Notes: generated by a model from the letters alone, not told the origin. 64,000 nt of DNA from Nemopilema nomurai (GCA_003864495.1 ML133428.1:558001-622000), one strand, 5' to 3'; numbered from the stretch's first letter, positions 46,400-59,917 are shown. Numbers and translations: made by a program.

Positions 46400-49093
46400 C
46401 TGTTTTACCTGACACGCCGTTATAAGGCTTACACTTCATAACGAGGTCAGACAGGTCCTATTTTATATGCTTGCATCCCCATGGTACGGTGCTACTGTTG
46501 TTATCTGCGGTTTCATCATTCTTTAGGCTCATTTTGTGTAAAATGTAACTTTAACTTGGAAGGAATTGGGTAGTTGTTTTCGCTTTTGACTTTCTTTAGG
46601 ATTTTGTTAATTAGCTCTCACGGGCCATGTTTTAAGCCACGTGTTGAAAAGACGTGACTTTTGATTATTCCTGCTCTATTTTGCCATGTAAATGTCGTCA
46701 AAGGATGCCCCCAGTAGGTGAAAAGATGCCTTTGGTAAACAATCGTGTCCCTAGATGTAAACATGCAGTCTTGACAAAGTATCGAAGAGCTGTCAAGTCA
46801 CAGATGAAACTTGCTTACCACAAGATTATACCTAAAGTTCGCACTATTCTGTCCTTGAGATGAAAATATTTTGCTTATGTTCAGAGGAAGACTTTCCATA
46901 TCGAAGAAACCTGTTTATTTCCATCAAGCAGTTTCATGTTGAAATCAGTCGTATATGATACACCTAAAAAATCTTCTCGTGTTGTAAGAGAGAATTTCGA
47001 TGTTCAGAACGGTTTGGTTAGTTATCGAGTCAGTCAATAACATTGGTACGAAATGAGATGTATACGGTAAGAAGTGCCAGTAAATTCTGAGTTTGGGTTT
47101 CGATAGGTTGAGTTGCATTTCAAGGCCAATATTATGGTGCATCTGTCCTGTAGCAATTGTACGTGGGCAAATCCCATTCATGTTTGTAGTACTTTATGTA
47201 AGAATACGCCAGTCTGCACTGTGGTGATGCTCAGATGTTGCATTGGTTGTTTTCTTCACTACGAAGCTATTTTGCTGTAATTACCAGCATTGTAATATCA
47301 AATTTCATTGGGGCTGCATAGTGGATGTAACATATAAGCTACTTTTTACTTGGTGAGTGGTTACTGCTGTCTTTTCTCCCCCGCAGGAACCTTCGTCCTG
47401 TGTGTTAGGGCCTGTTTTTCGCAGATCTTATGACATTTTCATGTTGCTTTTTTGAAAGCCGCGAGTCCTTACGTCATTGCGTCCCCAGCGTCATACTCTC
47501 AGTCTTCAAATTAATACTTTGTCTTTTTCATATACTTTGCTACTATATTCTGGGAGATTCACACTTGTCCCGGCACATGAGCATTTTTTCTTGCAACGGA
47601 TTACCCTAAGGTTGATTCCCATACAGATTTTGTAAAATCAACAGAGTAAGAATTCCCTCTAAGAATTCCCAATCACTTCTTTGCAAACTGGGTTTGCCAA
47701 ACTCCAACTGATCACTCTTCATTTATAAATCACCAAGCATCTCTAGCCCCGTTTACACGATACCGGATTCACTTCATATCGGATTCGTTTCATACCAGAT
47801 AGGCCATCGGTTTAAACGATGAAGACCCAATCCGGTATGCTTTCGTTCTGCTTTTGCGCTACGAGTGGTACGAAACTAATCCGATACGCATCGGATTTGG
47901 TAAAGTGCTCGTGTAAACGCTCGAATCAATTACCAACTTGCTCCGCAACCTCAGTTACAATCCTTGTGGCTTCAACTCCACGTTTGGCGCGTTTTTTCAA
48001 GAAATAGTGATTTCATTAATACAGAAAACCAGATAATAAGATCTTTACAAAATAGAATTGTCTTGCACGCATTCTTAGATGAGTAGCCCCCTCATGGGTC
48101 TTTTTTCAAGATATAACATCTTTAAGAAGACAGAGGCTGGAAAGAATATTTTTCTTGTCAACAAAGAACTTAAAACTAAAGAGGGTAAGGGTTTAATAAG
48201 AGAACAGCACTAAGGTATTGGGTGAACGCTGAAAGATCATTGCTCACATTGTCGTGACTCGAATACCAGAGGCTCCGAAACAAAAGACTGCACCCCATAG
48301 TGCGGAGTAACTACTGTCAGGAGCCCTATCTGGTATGAAACCAATCCGATACAGTGCAGCGAATCCGATATGAAGTGAATCCAGTATCGTGTCAACGCAT
48401 CACTCCTATCATATCAAATTTATGGATAAACACAATGTACTCATTGAAGAAATCACCAGCTCAAATTGCCATGAGCTGACAGAGATGTATCTCATTTAGT
48501 AATGGTTCAATCATCAAACTGATATAATTAATATTATTAAGACATCCATAGTCTGATGAAAAACAAATTTTAATTAACAGCTTGATGCATTTTCTTCTTT
48601 TTCAAAATGAAGAAAACTTAACATGCTAAATTAAACGATCTATATGTTTTACAACTTTTACAAGATTTGTTATAGTTATAGTTAAAAAGATGGTCTGGTG
48701 TAAGTTAATGGGTATCATGTTACCAAAGCTCATTCAATTTCCAGCCAGTTTCAACCATTGGTGCTTCTTATATCTTGGTCACTGCAAACCGCAGTTAAAC
48801 TCAAAGGTTATCTCATAACTAAAGGTTTTTTAAAACTATTAGTATGCAAAGAAGCAAGTTTGTTAACTTATTCAACTGAACAATAGGGGCATCCAAAAAC
48901 CCAAAAATAGGCTTTTAGGCTTTTGAAAACATCTCACTGTGAGTTTATGCTGAATGATAGAGGTTATTCACTTTTCCGGTGAAGTTATTTGCATGCAATT
49001 GTGATGGTGATGATTTTGTGATATTGAAAGAAATGACATTATCCCAGTCAGCAACAGCTAACAAGTTATGATCAGAATATGATTGTTGAACCT
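46400..49093. other. Intergenic interval between PPP4R2 and TMBIM4
   Basis: The two genes are convergent. The interval contains 3' flanks and an inverted-repeat element at 47751-48393. No coding exon is supported; the open frames at 46654-46863 and 47819-48007 lack splice context, and the latter lies inside the transposon. Confidence 0.5.
47751..48393. mobile_element. Inverted-repeat element with GTTTACACG ends, apparently composite
   Basis: The left end (cgtttacacgataccggatt, then cacttcatatcggattcg) is matched in reverse complement by the right end at about 48328-48393. Identity is high, apart from an 18-bp insertion in the right arm. A third terminus-like sequence, cgtgtaaacg at 47912-47921 preceded by aatccgatacgcatcggatt, forms a shorter inverted pair with the left end (about 170 bp). 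No transposase frame is present. Confidence 0.7.
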
Positions 49094-51743
49094 TTAGTTC
49101 TTTTTCATGGCATCAAGGATCTTGAGCAACTCCAAAAAGAGATTGATAATGTCCAAATAAAGGTTGATTGCAGCGATGATGTATTCTTCTGGTGATAGCT
49201 TGTGAATTAGTAAATGTGTGTCAAACACAATGAAGCAGGAGAATATGATGGCTCCAGCTACAGCAAGCCCAAGGTACATGATGTCTGTCGGCATCAGAAT
49301 CTGTCATTAAGATAAATTTACATATTAAAAAGAACTGTTTTGAGAAATAATTTTGATACAATGAATTTGTAAAGCCATCTTAGAAGAATGTTAAAAGGCT
49401 GATCATTCAAAATGCTGTTTTCCATAAATGTTTAAAGCTGGAACAATATTAGCCACTCACCTGCATGAAGCCTGCCAGGATGAAAATCCACAGAACATTG
49501 AACAGCCTAAAATGATAAATGTTTCAATGTGTTGTTAAGTATTCTTTGAAACAGCAAACTTTGAGTCAGTCTTGGGTAGATGATATATACGAATCTGCAT
49601 AAACTCAGATTTACTTCATGATACTGATAATTGATCAAATCTAAGACAAGAGCTTGGAAAACACAATGTGATGGCTGGCAACAACAAACAAGTCCGATTT
49701 TCTAAAAATGATGAATCATACCCAGCTCCCCAGTTGCTGAAGTCCTTTTTGCTTTGGAAAGTATACACAGTGAGAGCCATTGTTGTGCCAACAGTAAGGA
49801 CAAAGGCTTGGAGCACAACAAGTTGGTCATAGAAAGTTACTGCAAAGAAGAAATGATAAAATTAAGGTTATAATTTCAAATGTCAATTACAAACAAAAAG
49901 CCTTTTACAGCAAGTTATTTTCATTCTTGATAGGTGGGAAATAATTTGAAACAATTGTAATGAAATGCAGTAGTCTCTGTATTATCAGTAGCATATCTGG
50001 TCAAGGAAAGCAGTCAGTCTAATTAAATGATAAATCCCCCACATAAACCAAGCACTCATTTCTTTGCAAGGTCAATATAAGGAAAGAAAAGCAAAAATTT
50101 CAGTATTACTAATCTGCACAGTATGCCAATTATTCAATGGTTAATGCTTTTCTTAAAACTTTTCCTCTATAAGGCAAAAAAATTACTTAGATCATAAGAA
50201 ACAATTAATGTAAAAGTCATAAGAAAGAATTCGTGCAAATCTAAATTCGGCTTTCAAAAGATAGGCAACAATAAAAGGTTTGTAATTCAAACTTATGGAT
50301 TTACAGCACTCACCAATTGTTCCAATTGTGTATGCTTCACATAGTGTCTAAGGAAAAGGGAAAAATTATTTTCTATTTTAGCATAACATGGAAATAAACT
50401 TTAAAATATTTGAAGTAAGAATATACTTTCTTTATCAAAAGATTACATGTAAAGCATAAGATAGATAGTTGAACTTACAAATGCAGCAAGCAAGTAGAAG
50501 TTGGTTGGTGTTTCTCTTCGTTTGATCATCAAGGCAACGATTAGGATTAATGATGCAATCATGCCAACCATAAGGAGTGCAGGGCTATTCATGACCATGT
50601 AGAAAATTAATGAATAAAAATGAAATAATATATATTTGTATAGATAAGCAAAAGTATAAAAAAATATCTAGTAACATGCAAAGCACAATCAGGAGATATA
50701 AGATAGCTTGTGTTTTAAAACTTGTGAATAACAACTAAAACAAATATTAAAAGGTTTACCACTAACAGAGTACTATCAATCATCAAACTGGAAAAAACAC
50801 ACAGCATGTCACAAGCTGTTACTTCCACTTATGAAAAGGGATAAAGTTTCATTCTTCTTTTGAAAATCTGTTTGTAATTTCAACAGGTAACAATTTATAG
50901 TGACAATTAAGTAAACAAAAAGTCACCTTTGATGTACAAAATTCCTTATTGGCTCTGTGTACATAAAAACTGCTGCAGTGATTGTTGTCAAGAGCAGCTG
51001 TGCTGTTAGAATTCCATACACCTTTCTGATGAATCCTAAAACGCAAAACTAAAAATAGTCAACACAAAATCCATATTTCTGCTTATAATCATAATGGTCT
51101 CATTGGCGTTAAAAGAAATAAACGGAAATTTATATGCTTTTTATGTTTTTAAGTACATATGTTTGAGATTGTAGAAAAGATAGCTTTCGAAATTATTGAG
51201 TTTTAGATGCTAAAACTAAAGACCACTGTTTCCTTCTGTCACCAAGTGTCTATTGTTGCAAAATCTGTTTTAAAATGCCATGGGAATTGTCTGCAGATGA
51301 GAAAATGGCTCTTTTGTATGAAATGACATGAACAGCCAAAATTGAAATTTGCGGGTCGTCGTTTTAGGGAAGAACCATCTCTACTTTTGCCAACTCCAAA
51401 TACACGTAATAATGGTCATAATATACCAAATAGTGATTTACATAAAAATTTAAACTGACAAATTAGTCTACAAGTTATTCCTTTACGGCCTTTTGAATCG
51501 ATAGAAGGTGAATCGAAAAAAAAATATTCTTTCGTAGGCAATTCGGGAAAATAAAATGGCATTCCTTGCACATAAGCGCCGCTGTAAAATGTGTTTAGCG
51601 TGATTGAATAATCGGACATTACCTAATCGTACTTGTAGATGCGACTGTGCGACTGTGGCTGAACGGAACAGATCATCATGGGCTGAAGAACTGCCCATTT
51701 TATCAAGTGGGTCGTCCATTTGAATCGAGTGAAACGCCGCCAT
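49094..51743 (-). CDS. TMBIM4: Transmembrane BAX inhibitor motif protein 4 / Lifeguard 4 (Golgi anti-apoptotic protein)
   Basis: Seven minus-strand exons chain in frame: 51743-51623 (ATG), 51035-50927, 50584-50479, 50347-50314, 49839-49722, 49506-49461 and 49300-49094 (TAA). They encode 246 residues; human TMBIM4 has about 238. Conserved blocks are [87 protein letters not shown] and the signature [19 protein letters not shown] followed by [15 protein letters not shown]. This is a complete BAX-inhibitor-1 seven-helix core, and the conserved acidic residues of the calcium-leak pore are present. The family localises to Golgi and ER, lowers releasable calcium and protects from apoptosis. The second Met (51719) starts the part aligned with vertebrate proteins, so the first eight residues are a lineage extension or untranslated. 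Confidence 0.96.
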
Positions 51744-53272
51744 CTTGTTCGTTTCCAAAAGTGAAATCAATCTGTTCAGGCAACATCAACAGCAACGTAT
51801 GAAATGACGTCATGTATTTCTATGATGCAAGGGGCTGGGCATGTTGTTTCTTCTCTCTTCCCATCTCTAAATATTTTCATGATAAAATCATAGTCGAGGT
51901 CTTACTAAGCAAAACAGATCAAAGAGCATGTGACCTCCTTTCCTTCTACTCATAAACTTCTTTCTGCATGGTCTTAAAAATATTTGCTCTCCAAAAAATG
52001 GGGGGGGGGGGCATGCTCCTGGGGTAAACATACATCCGATACCAGCCGTAGATGCTTGGTAGGCGGGGAACATAAAAGTTACTCCAACAACCACCTTCCC
52101 AAGAGCAAAAGCTGCAACTTTTAGACGTCCCTTGCAGGGGTGGAGGGGCGGTCACTTAAGCAAGAAAAGAGGCCTGGAAAATTTTTCGTAGACATGCCCC
52201 TTAAAGAGACAACGCCCTTTCTTCTACCAAAACAATTTCATGAAAAGTTCTACTCACTCTCAGAACACTAGAAAATCAAGAAACTTTATTACTGCGAGAA
52301 ACAGCAAAACGAAATAACAAAATGATTATGTAGGTTGGGGAACTATGATGCACCAGAGTTCGTGAATGACATTCTCATTCGCATGTTCAAGAAGCCGGCA
52401 TAGGAAACCAACCAACAAGATGACAAAAAACTTTAGAAAATGAGCACTAAAGCCGGGCCTTCTTTTTTTTATAAAAAATTGCTTGAATTTTTATATAGTT
52501 CCCTGTTAGAATGAGACACTCCTGAGTGCTTAGGTACATCTGTGTGTGTTTATTATCTTATTTTAAGTCGTTTTAGAACAAATAAAATAGCTAACAGATT
52601 GCAAACTAGTCTAAATCGACTATCAATGAAAATATCTTTAGCCGCATGCATGGCATTTACCAATCACCCAATCCTAATTCCTTATCATTCTTGTGAAGTT
52701 GTTAAGGCTTTTCTCCGATTCAAAAGCTGCAAACAAACTATTCCAGATTTTGGAATCCAAAAGGAAATGGCTCCCCTATTTACTGAAATAGGTCAAAGTT
52801 TTTGCTCTTTTTGTTTTGATGAGTTACTCACCTAAATGAATAGACATCTAGAGAGAATGTGCCAAAGAAATGCGTAACAAGCTGCAAAAGATTGGCGAAA
52901 CTCGATGGTGATTCAAAATTGCAGCATTTTTAGCACATTTGTTACCCCAGAGCCAGCTAGATTTATCGTGCTGCTACAGAAAATAGGATCCTCCAAGGAG
53001 TTTGATTCTAAAGTTACTTACAAGGCTTCAGCCTGTACCAGAACTGGATGAAGTTCGAGACGATACTACATACTAACTGATTACTAAAACGCAGATATTT
53101 ACAAAGATTTGGCATTCCATGAACCATGGCAATTCTCGGATGTGCAAGAGCAACCGAGAAACGACGCGACGCTGATAAGCAAGATGGCAAAGATGTCTGA
53201 AAAAGCTTGAAGCAGCTGCAGGAAGAATTGCAGTCTTTCTCTCAAGTTTACAAAGAAATAAGCTCAAGGGCA
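51744..53272. other. Divergent intergenic region between TMBIM4 and the 53273 ORF
   Basis: About 1.5 kb that should hold the TMBIM4 promoter and the 5' region of the neighbouring plus-strand frame. A run of about 11 G occurs near 52000. I see no convincing exon; frames at 51888-52155 (-) and 52542-52835 (+) have no family resemblance. Confidence 0.45.
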
Positions 53273-53725
53273 ATGATCAAAATGGCAACAAGAATCCGTA
53301 AAGTGACAAGTTTTGACAGACAGCTAGAGATCTCGAAACAATTAAAAGATGAAGAATTCATTGCAGAAGTTCCACCTGGCACCATAGCTCTTTTTAGCAC
53401 AGGCACAGTTATCTTGTGCCTTAAAAGAGACGTGCTTTGTACAGTCTGCATTCCCTGTGCATTCAATATTTTGCATGTGTGTAACTTGCATGTCTCGTTG
53501 TATCCTGCCCTCTACGTTGCTTATGAAGTTGTTATGACGCTGAGCTGCGCGCAAGTTTCATCCAAACGAATGTTCCGTAAATTACAGTTTGTAAAAAGGA
53601 GACTTGGAGCATTCGTCGGTCAACCACACCTTGAATCACTGATAATTTTTCCAAATGAAGAGAGAAACTTCCCGTTAGACAATGAACATAAAAAAATTGG
53701 TATCCATGCTCTTCACCAGCGCTAA
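53273..53725 (+). CDS. Uncharacterised small membrane protein ORF
   Basis: An ATG-started frame of 150 residues without introns. It has a polar helical N terminus (IRKVTSFDRQLEISKQLKDE), then two or three hydrophobic segments (GTIALFSTGTVILCL; VCIPCAFNILHVC; LYPALYVAYEVVMTLSCA). The C-terminal tail is basic, then acidic (RMFRKLQFVKRRLGAF ... FPNEERNFPLDNEHKK). The amphipathic linker and hydrophobic hairpin look like a real organellar membrane protein, and its position downstream of a divergent promoter shared with TMBIM4 is plausible. I do not recognise the family. The frame extends 22 codons further upstream without an ATG, so an upstream exon is possible. Antisense frames over the same bases are less protein-like. 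Confidence 0.5.
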   Translation: MIKMATRIRKVTSFDRQLEISKQLKDEEFIAEVPPGTIALFSTGTVILCLKRDVLCTVCIPCAFNILHVCNLHVSLYPALYVAYEVVMTLSCAQVSSKRMFRKLQFVKRRLGAFVGQPHLESLIIFPNEERNFPLDNEHKKIGIHALHQR

Positions 53726-55398
53726 AAAGACAACTGAGCGTTTAATGGATTTTATTTAGAGCAAGAACTTTCATTTTCGTTTGTTGAAGTATTGTTAAAT
53801 CAGTATCAGTTCTCAAGAATGTACGTAGGACTGCAAAACAAACTGATCTCTAGTCTTGCGTCATATGCCAAACTCACAGTACTAATTGACTGTTGCATTG
53901 CTAGATTATGGCTATGTTGCTCCCCCATCGCCGCTTAGCCCATGCGCCCAATATTGCTATTCTAAATTTAGCTTTCACTCGTTCAATTCAAGTTTCTTGC
54001 AGAATGAGTTCTTTGTGCTGATAATAGCCAATTGCGATGAATTGTTTTGAGGTATAGCTAGTAACATTTTGATTTGTAGCTCGGATAGTACGGGCCCTTT
54101 TTCTGAATATTCCTAGAGATGGCTGCCTTTGAAGATGACATTGAGCGAATGCCCTATCCTTATTTTCTAGCAGGAAAATATTATAAAGGAACGCAAATTG
54201 AAGGGAACGCTAAAGTTTTACTTTGAATATCACCGGTAGGCTTTGTCCCTTAAATTACATTCCCCTACTCCCCTTCCTATTAGGAAACGGCGCGAAACCT
54301 CGTCTTGATGAAGAGAATGATTAATGTTGTTAAGAGGGATTTTAAGGGATAACTACAAAGATGGCAAAAAATGTCAACGGTCGAACCAGATGAATGATCA
54401 TGTGCAAAGGTTTAAAGTTCAGACTGTTGTGTTTTCTTTTGTGAACACCAGCTTGGCCTAAAGTATCGAGCAACCAAAGAAGTCGGAACAGGTGAAGTTT
54501 GTTATGTTTATACCCTAGGCAAGTTCAATCGTCCCTTATTTAGGATTACCTCATTTTGCATAGTCGCATAGTTGTTAAATTAATATTTATAAGACGAGGA
54601 TCGTACCATTTCTTTGTTTACAGACTAATTCCTGTACCGATTGCGCTGAAAGTCTCGACCAAGCCTTGTTTTCTGCTAAATCAATGCCAATGATATAATT
54701 TATACATCGAAGTTTTTCTGTTATTGTATCTATTTAATCAGTTTTTGTAGTATTTGCAATTTTGATTGAGAATTATTATTGACTGATGAAATGATATGAT
54801 AGTATAACCGGACTGGACTTTTTGAAATGTGGTTTAACTACTGCCAGTATCAAAAACTATGCTTCCATTATTTTTTGAAGTATATTCATATAAAAGATAT
54901 TCACATTAAAAACTCTTAAAAATATTGTTCTTCTGTGCTTTGCGGTGCTAAACTGTAAGAATCAGTTCTTTCTATTTCCTCTTGATTTTTGCTATTTCTT
55001 TCAAGTTTTTTAGGTCTTCATTTGTTATCAGTTTCATACCACTGGTTTTGCAAGCTTATATCAAAACGAAAAGCTGTTTTAGTAATTATGGAAGCTTATT
55101 TCTGACTGGCATGATTGTCTGTACTCCTGTGTGGAAAGTACTACAGGTGGACACTAAGGTTTCTTTGTAAATTATCATTGCACACCTGATAAAGCATTTG
55201 TGTACAATTTGCATAGAATTTGTTAATACAATAGTGTCTAAATTACCATGAAAGTTCATTAAGTCCGCACAAGGCTTTATGTTAAAGTATTTTAGTGTAA
55301 AGATGCATGCTCAAAAATTTTTTTTACTCATATGAAATAAAATGTTGATTTGGCAAATTGTTTTTCATGTACCATGATTTTCTTTTTGTTAAGGAGGG
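53726..55398. other. 5' region of the PNPLA8 gene
   Basis: No firm exon. A 36-codon ATG frame at about 54119-54226 (MAAFEDDIERMPYPYFLAGK...) is open but too short to judge. PNPLA8 proteins usually carry a longer N-terminal targeting region, so a missed 5' coding exon may lie here or be absent. Confidence 0.35.
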
Positions 55399-58300
55399 AT
55401 GCAACCAGCCTTTTGTTTACGTTACTTTTACAAAATTGCCCATGTGAGACAAAAGACAACAACAACCACTGGTTGGGGCTTGCATGACATTCTTCAGAAA
55501 CTGAAGGCTCCTCCAGTCTTGTCAGCAATATTTAGCAATCACAACAACTTTCTTGATGATTACGAAGATGAGGAACTTAAGGAGAATGAAAGTTCACACA
55601 AGCGCATGTATACTGCATCACATAAAACTGTTGCAAGCATTCAAAATAGAGCAGTGAAACTGTTGCATCAAGTGGAGAAATCAAAAACCAAAGAACGTCA
55701 GCTTCAGAAATTAAGCCAGCTTGTGTATCATATGAGAGAGTACCCAGTTACAAGAACATTGGTGACACGAGAAGGAGGCATTAAAACCTTGCTTTGTATA
55801 AGAGATAAAAAAAATGATAGTGATATTCGCAAGTTTGTAAAAGCAGGGCTGACAATTCTTGGTTATGCTGATCCAGTCAAGGAGAACGGTATAAGGGTTC
55901 TCTCTTTGGATGGCGGTGGAACAAGGTTGGTAATGAACCTGTTATAATCTTATCAGCTATTACTTGTTAGTAGATTTTTAGAAGTCTACAGAAGTATTAT
56001 TACAAGCAGGTCCATTTGACACATAGAAAGCATGTCTACTTGATTTCTTATTGGCTTGGTTGGTAGAGAAGGTGTTCTCATGTGCTTTTTAATTATATAA
56101 TCTACATATATGCATACATATATTAACAACTGCAATTTATCAACATACAAATATGGTACACTGTTATGTTCACCAGTGGCTTACCAGATGTAGTATCTTT
56201 TTTACAATGATCATAAATTGTTTGATGCTTATTTGACGCAATACCCATTTGCATGTGATTTTCTTTCTCTGATAGAAAGTTCGAATCTATTTGCATTTTT
56301 GGTATCTTACTCAAGTTGGTTAAATGCAGCAAGAAGTTCATTTAGTTATTTTATTGCAAATTTTCTATCTTAGAGGAGTGATTACAATACAAATCCTTAT
56401 GAAGCTGGAAGAGTTAACAGGAAAAAGGGTGCATGAGATGTTTGATCTAATTGTTGGTACAAGCACTGGTGCACTTGTGGCATTTCTGTTAGGGATCAAC
56501 AAAGTGACACTTGAAGAGGCAATGGATTTTTATGACAGACTGAGTGCAGAGGTATTTAGGAAGCCAACAGTTTTTGGAACTGGAAAGTTGTTTTTCACAC
56601 ATGCATTCTATGACACAGATGCATTTGCAAACATATTGAGGTATTTTCAATATGTCATTTGCTGCTGCTTTAGATAAATTATATTTAGCTACACTCATAG
56701 TTGATTTAACCAACTGCTTCATTGATCTTTCTGACAGAGGGCTGAAGTATAACAAGGAGAGCTTTTGCTTCCCTGAGGCCCACAAAGAGCCAGCTGTGCT
56801 TGATAACAATACATATTGACTTTTTACAAATAAGTATATTCTAAAAGTAATTGTTGTGTATGGGCCAAAACTGAACTTAAAAATCTAACTTTTTCAACCT
56901 GTGCAGTTCTGATTGTTTGTACTAAGTTTTTACTAGTTAACGTTTTTGGTACCTTTCTGGGCAATTTTTTGTGTGTGGTGAAAAGCTAATTAGTCAATGT
57001 GAAATGTAGCTATGATTGGGACACTATGTCACTTGTGTATAATATTTGCATATAATTGAAATGACTTTTGCAAATTTCAAATATGCTAGCAAAGAAAATG
57101 CCTTTTTTATTTTATAAAAACAGAGCAGAGATGCCTCTTTACGTCACTCTATGTATAAACAATAAGCTCTTATAAGAAATGAAACCGTGATAATGAATCT
57201 TGCTATCCCATTTAGATCCACTTGATATATATTGTTGATAACAAGGATAATTGCAATTCAAAACCCTAGTATGTATCTTTTAACAGGGACGTTGTTGGTA
57301 CAGATAAATGCATGATAGATACATCTTTTGATGAAGGAATGCCAAAAGTAAGTTTCTTTAGACAACATTACAATGGTTAACATTCACTTCTTGTAACGCT
57401 TCTTTTTTTAAAAGTAACTTTCTAAGTTCAGCTTTGCTTGATTATTGCATTTTTTGATCATTTAGTTTAAGATCTCACCTACATTTACTCTTCACTTTGT
57501 AAAGTATCTCTTTGCCTTAAGTATCTCTGCTCCAAAACTCCTAGATGAAAAGTCAACCTAGCTTGTAGTATAAATTATGTTAAATATAGATGTTTCCATA
57601 AGTATGTAAAAGTTGTGTTTCCGCTATCTTGTGCTATTTTGCAGTTTTGTAGTTGGAAACATTTTATCAATTACAAATTTTTGCATCTGTTTACAAATCT
57701 TACAAAATTTAAAGATTTGCACAACATTACTTGTTCGTTCTATTTTTTTATTTCAGTTATACTCGTACCTAGATTTATATCCTATTTAAGGATTTTCGGT
57801 GTTGTACATATTGTTTGAATTTTATTATTTAATGGTGCACCTTTTCCTAATTTAAAATGTATATCTATAGTACACATTATGCACGTTTTAACCTTATTTA
57901 GATATCTCAATGAAGACCATTTTCGAAATAAGTCAGCTTGTTTTCTCCAAAGATGGCTGCGGTTTCAACACTGGTCAACCGACAGGTACTGCAACCATAC
58001 GTCTTTCGAAACTATTACATTCCCCCTTTGGTATCCCATAATTACCTCGGGAGCAGCAAACATAAATTATGGGAGGCTTTGCTGGCATCTACTGCTGCTC
58101 CAGGCTACTTTGAAGAGTGCAGACTGGAATCTGATATACACCAGGTTAGAGTTTTAGCTACGTGTGATTCAGAAAGCAGTTATCAAATCTATAAGGCTTG
58201 TATAGAAAGGGTGGTGTCTTCTAGAAGAGATCTTTCAGAGAATGTTATGGTTGCTGCTTATTTTTTTTGTCTTTAATTCTCAGTAACTAGGAAACTGGTT

Positions 58301-59878
58301 TCTTGTTGACAAATGTAGAAAACTAGTCACTCATATCTATCCATAGATTCGCAAATTTGTCTTTCGACGAGAGCTGGTTTTAACTGATAGCCCGCTTTTC
58401 CTGACAATAGTTTGAGACGTTTCTGGCAACTGTGCTTCAAATATTGGTAAATGCTTGCCGTTATGTGTTACTGAAATCCCACTGTAACGTTCTCATGCAT
58501 TGCTTGGCTTTTTCTAGTACACAAATTTGTTTCTTACGCAAGTGACCACTTAGCTCACATATTGATAAAGTTTGTGACATCGTTTCTGATTTGACGTTGG
58601 ATCAAGTCGTTTTCTAAATGCTCTAGTCTTACCTAATTTCTTTTACGTATGGTCCCAAAAATGTGAGCTACCCTAGTAAAAGGCAATGATTTGTGTTTAC
58701 CGAGGCACAAAGTACTAAGGTACCCAGACTGTCATCCGCCTTACTATTTGCAGTACTTGAGCAGCGGGTGTGACTGCTTATCTTTTTAGCTAATGTGGAT
58801 ATTGGGAACAAGATATGGCCTTCAAGTGACATTTCGTCCAGAAAATCGCTGAAAAGTGTCAAATCAACTCATTTCGATATATCATTGCTGTCCGTCTGAC
58901 TTTATTTCTCCAAATCGGTGAAATATCTTGTAGAGTCAGAATCATATTACCTTGAAATTTCATGATAGATGCATTGCAGCATTGTGTAGAATCCGGTAGG
59001 TGGATTCTAAAGAGCGCAGAAACATTTATGATTGGTTTGTTCCATTCTCTAAAGTGTATATCAATTGGACACTGCTTCGCAGTAACAGCATTTGTCTTTA
59101 GGATGGTGGACTACTTACAAACAATCCATGCGCCCTCGCAATTCACGAATCAAAGAGACTTTGGCCGAATACCCCATTGCAGACTGTTGTTTCGATCGGC
59201 AATGGCGTCTACCATGGAAGGTCGGGCCCAAATACATCGGCGTACTCAAGTCTCAGAGAAAAGCTAATGAAGTTGGTCGCCGGCGCTACAGATGTTGAAG
59301 GTAACCACAGTTATGTTTCGTTGCGATTTCCGTGGACCTTATTGGGGACCTTGCTATTGCTGCGCGGGCATTACAGCTAATGTTATCTACGTAACGGTTG
59401 CATACGCCCTGATATTGAAACTGCGAATTTTTGCGGGATAGTATTGATATGCGGGGCGCAATTTGACCGACATGCTTAATCTATTAAAAAGTTGGAGATG
59501 GGACGTTGGGGAGTTTATCAGAGGATCCGACTGCATAGTTACCTTATCCTACAGATTTAGAACAGTTCTAATATGTTTAAAGGAGAAAGCATACACTGTC
59601 TTTAATTTAATTTTGCAAAATCTTTCTTAGCCATGCATATCACGTTGGAAGACCTCCTCCCATCTACAGTTTATTTTCGATTCAACCCCAATCTGTCAGT
59701 TGATGCGTTTTTGGATGAGAGTGACCCGAAGGTGTTGGAGCAACTGAAAGTGGATGCAAAGAACTACATTGACAAATATGAATGGAAGTATCTGAAGGCG
59801 GCCGATTCTTTAATGCAGAGAAAGTCATCTGCCCGTCTTGTTAGGGAGAAATTGGCCCTGAAAATGGCAATGATTTGA
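55399..59878 (+). CDS. PNPLA8: Calcium-independent phospholipase A2 gamma (patatin-like phospholipase 8)
   Basis: Six exons: 55399-55925, 56374-56640, 57287-57347, 57953-58144, 59102-59300 and 59631-59878 (TGA), giving 497 residues from the first ATG. The N-terminal half is helical and Lys-rich (AVKLLHQVEKSKTKERQLQK) and leads into ILGYADPVKENGIRVLSLDG. The patatin catalytic domain has the oxyanion loop DGGGTRG, the nucleophile motif GTSTG (Ser206) and the catalytic Asp350 in DGGLLTNNP; VFRNYYIPP and LEDLLPSTVYFRFNPNLS match the rest of the domain. The enzyme hydrolyses sn-1/sn-2 acyl chains of phospholipids without calcium and acts in mitochondria and peroxisomes. An acceptor-like ttgttaag six bases before the ATG suggests that upstream exons (targeting sequence) exist; human PNPLA8 has 782 residues. 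AATAAA lies at 60769-60774. Confidence 0.95.
56733..56820 (+). other. Candidate alternative terminal exon of PNPLA8
   Basis: A good acceptor (tgatctttctgacag) follows the exon ending at 56640 and joins it in phase, giving RGLKYNKESFCFPEAH, KEPAVLDNNTY and a TGA. Its use would truncate the protein before the catalytic Asp. The exon at 57287 is the one matching the family, so this is either an alternative or poison exon or a chance acceptor. Confidence 0.25.
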
Positions 59879-59917
59879 ACTGATGCACAGGAGTGTTGAG
59901 TCAAGAATCCATAAAGA

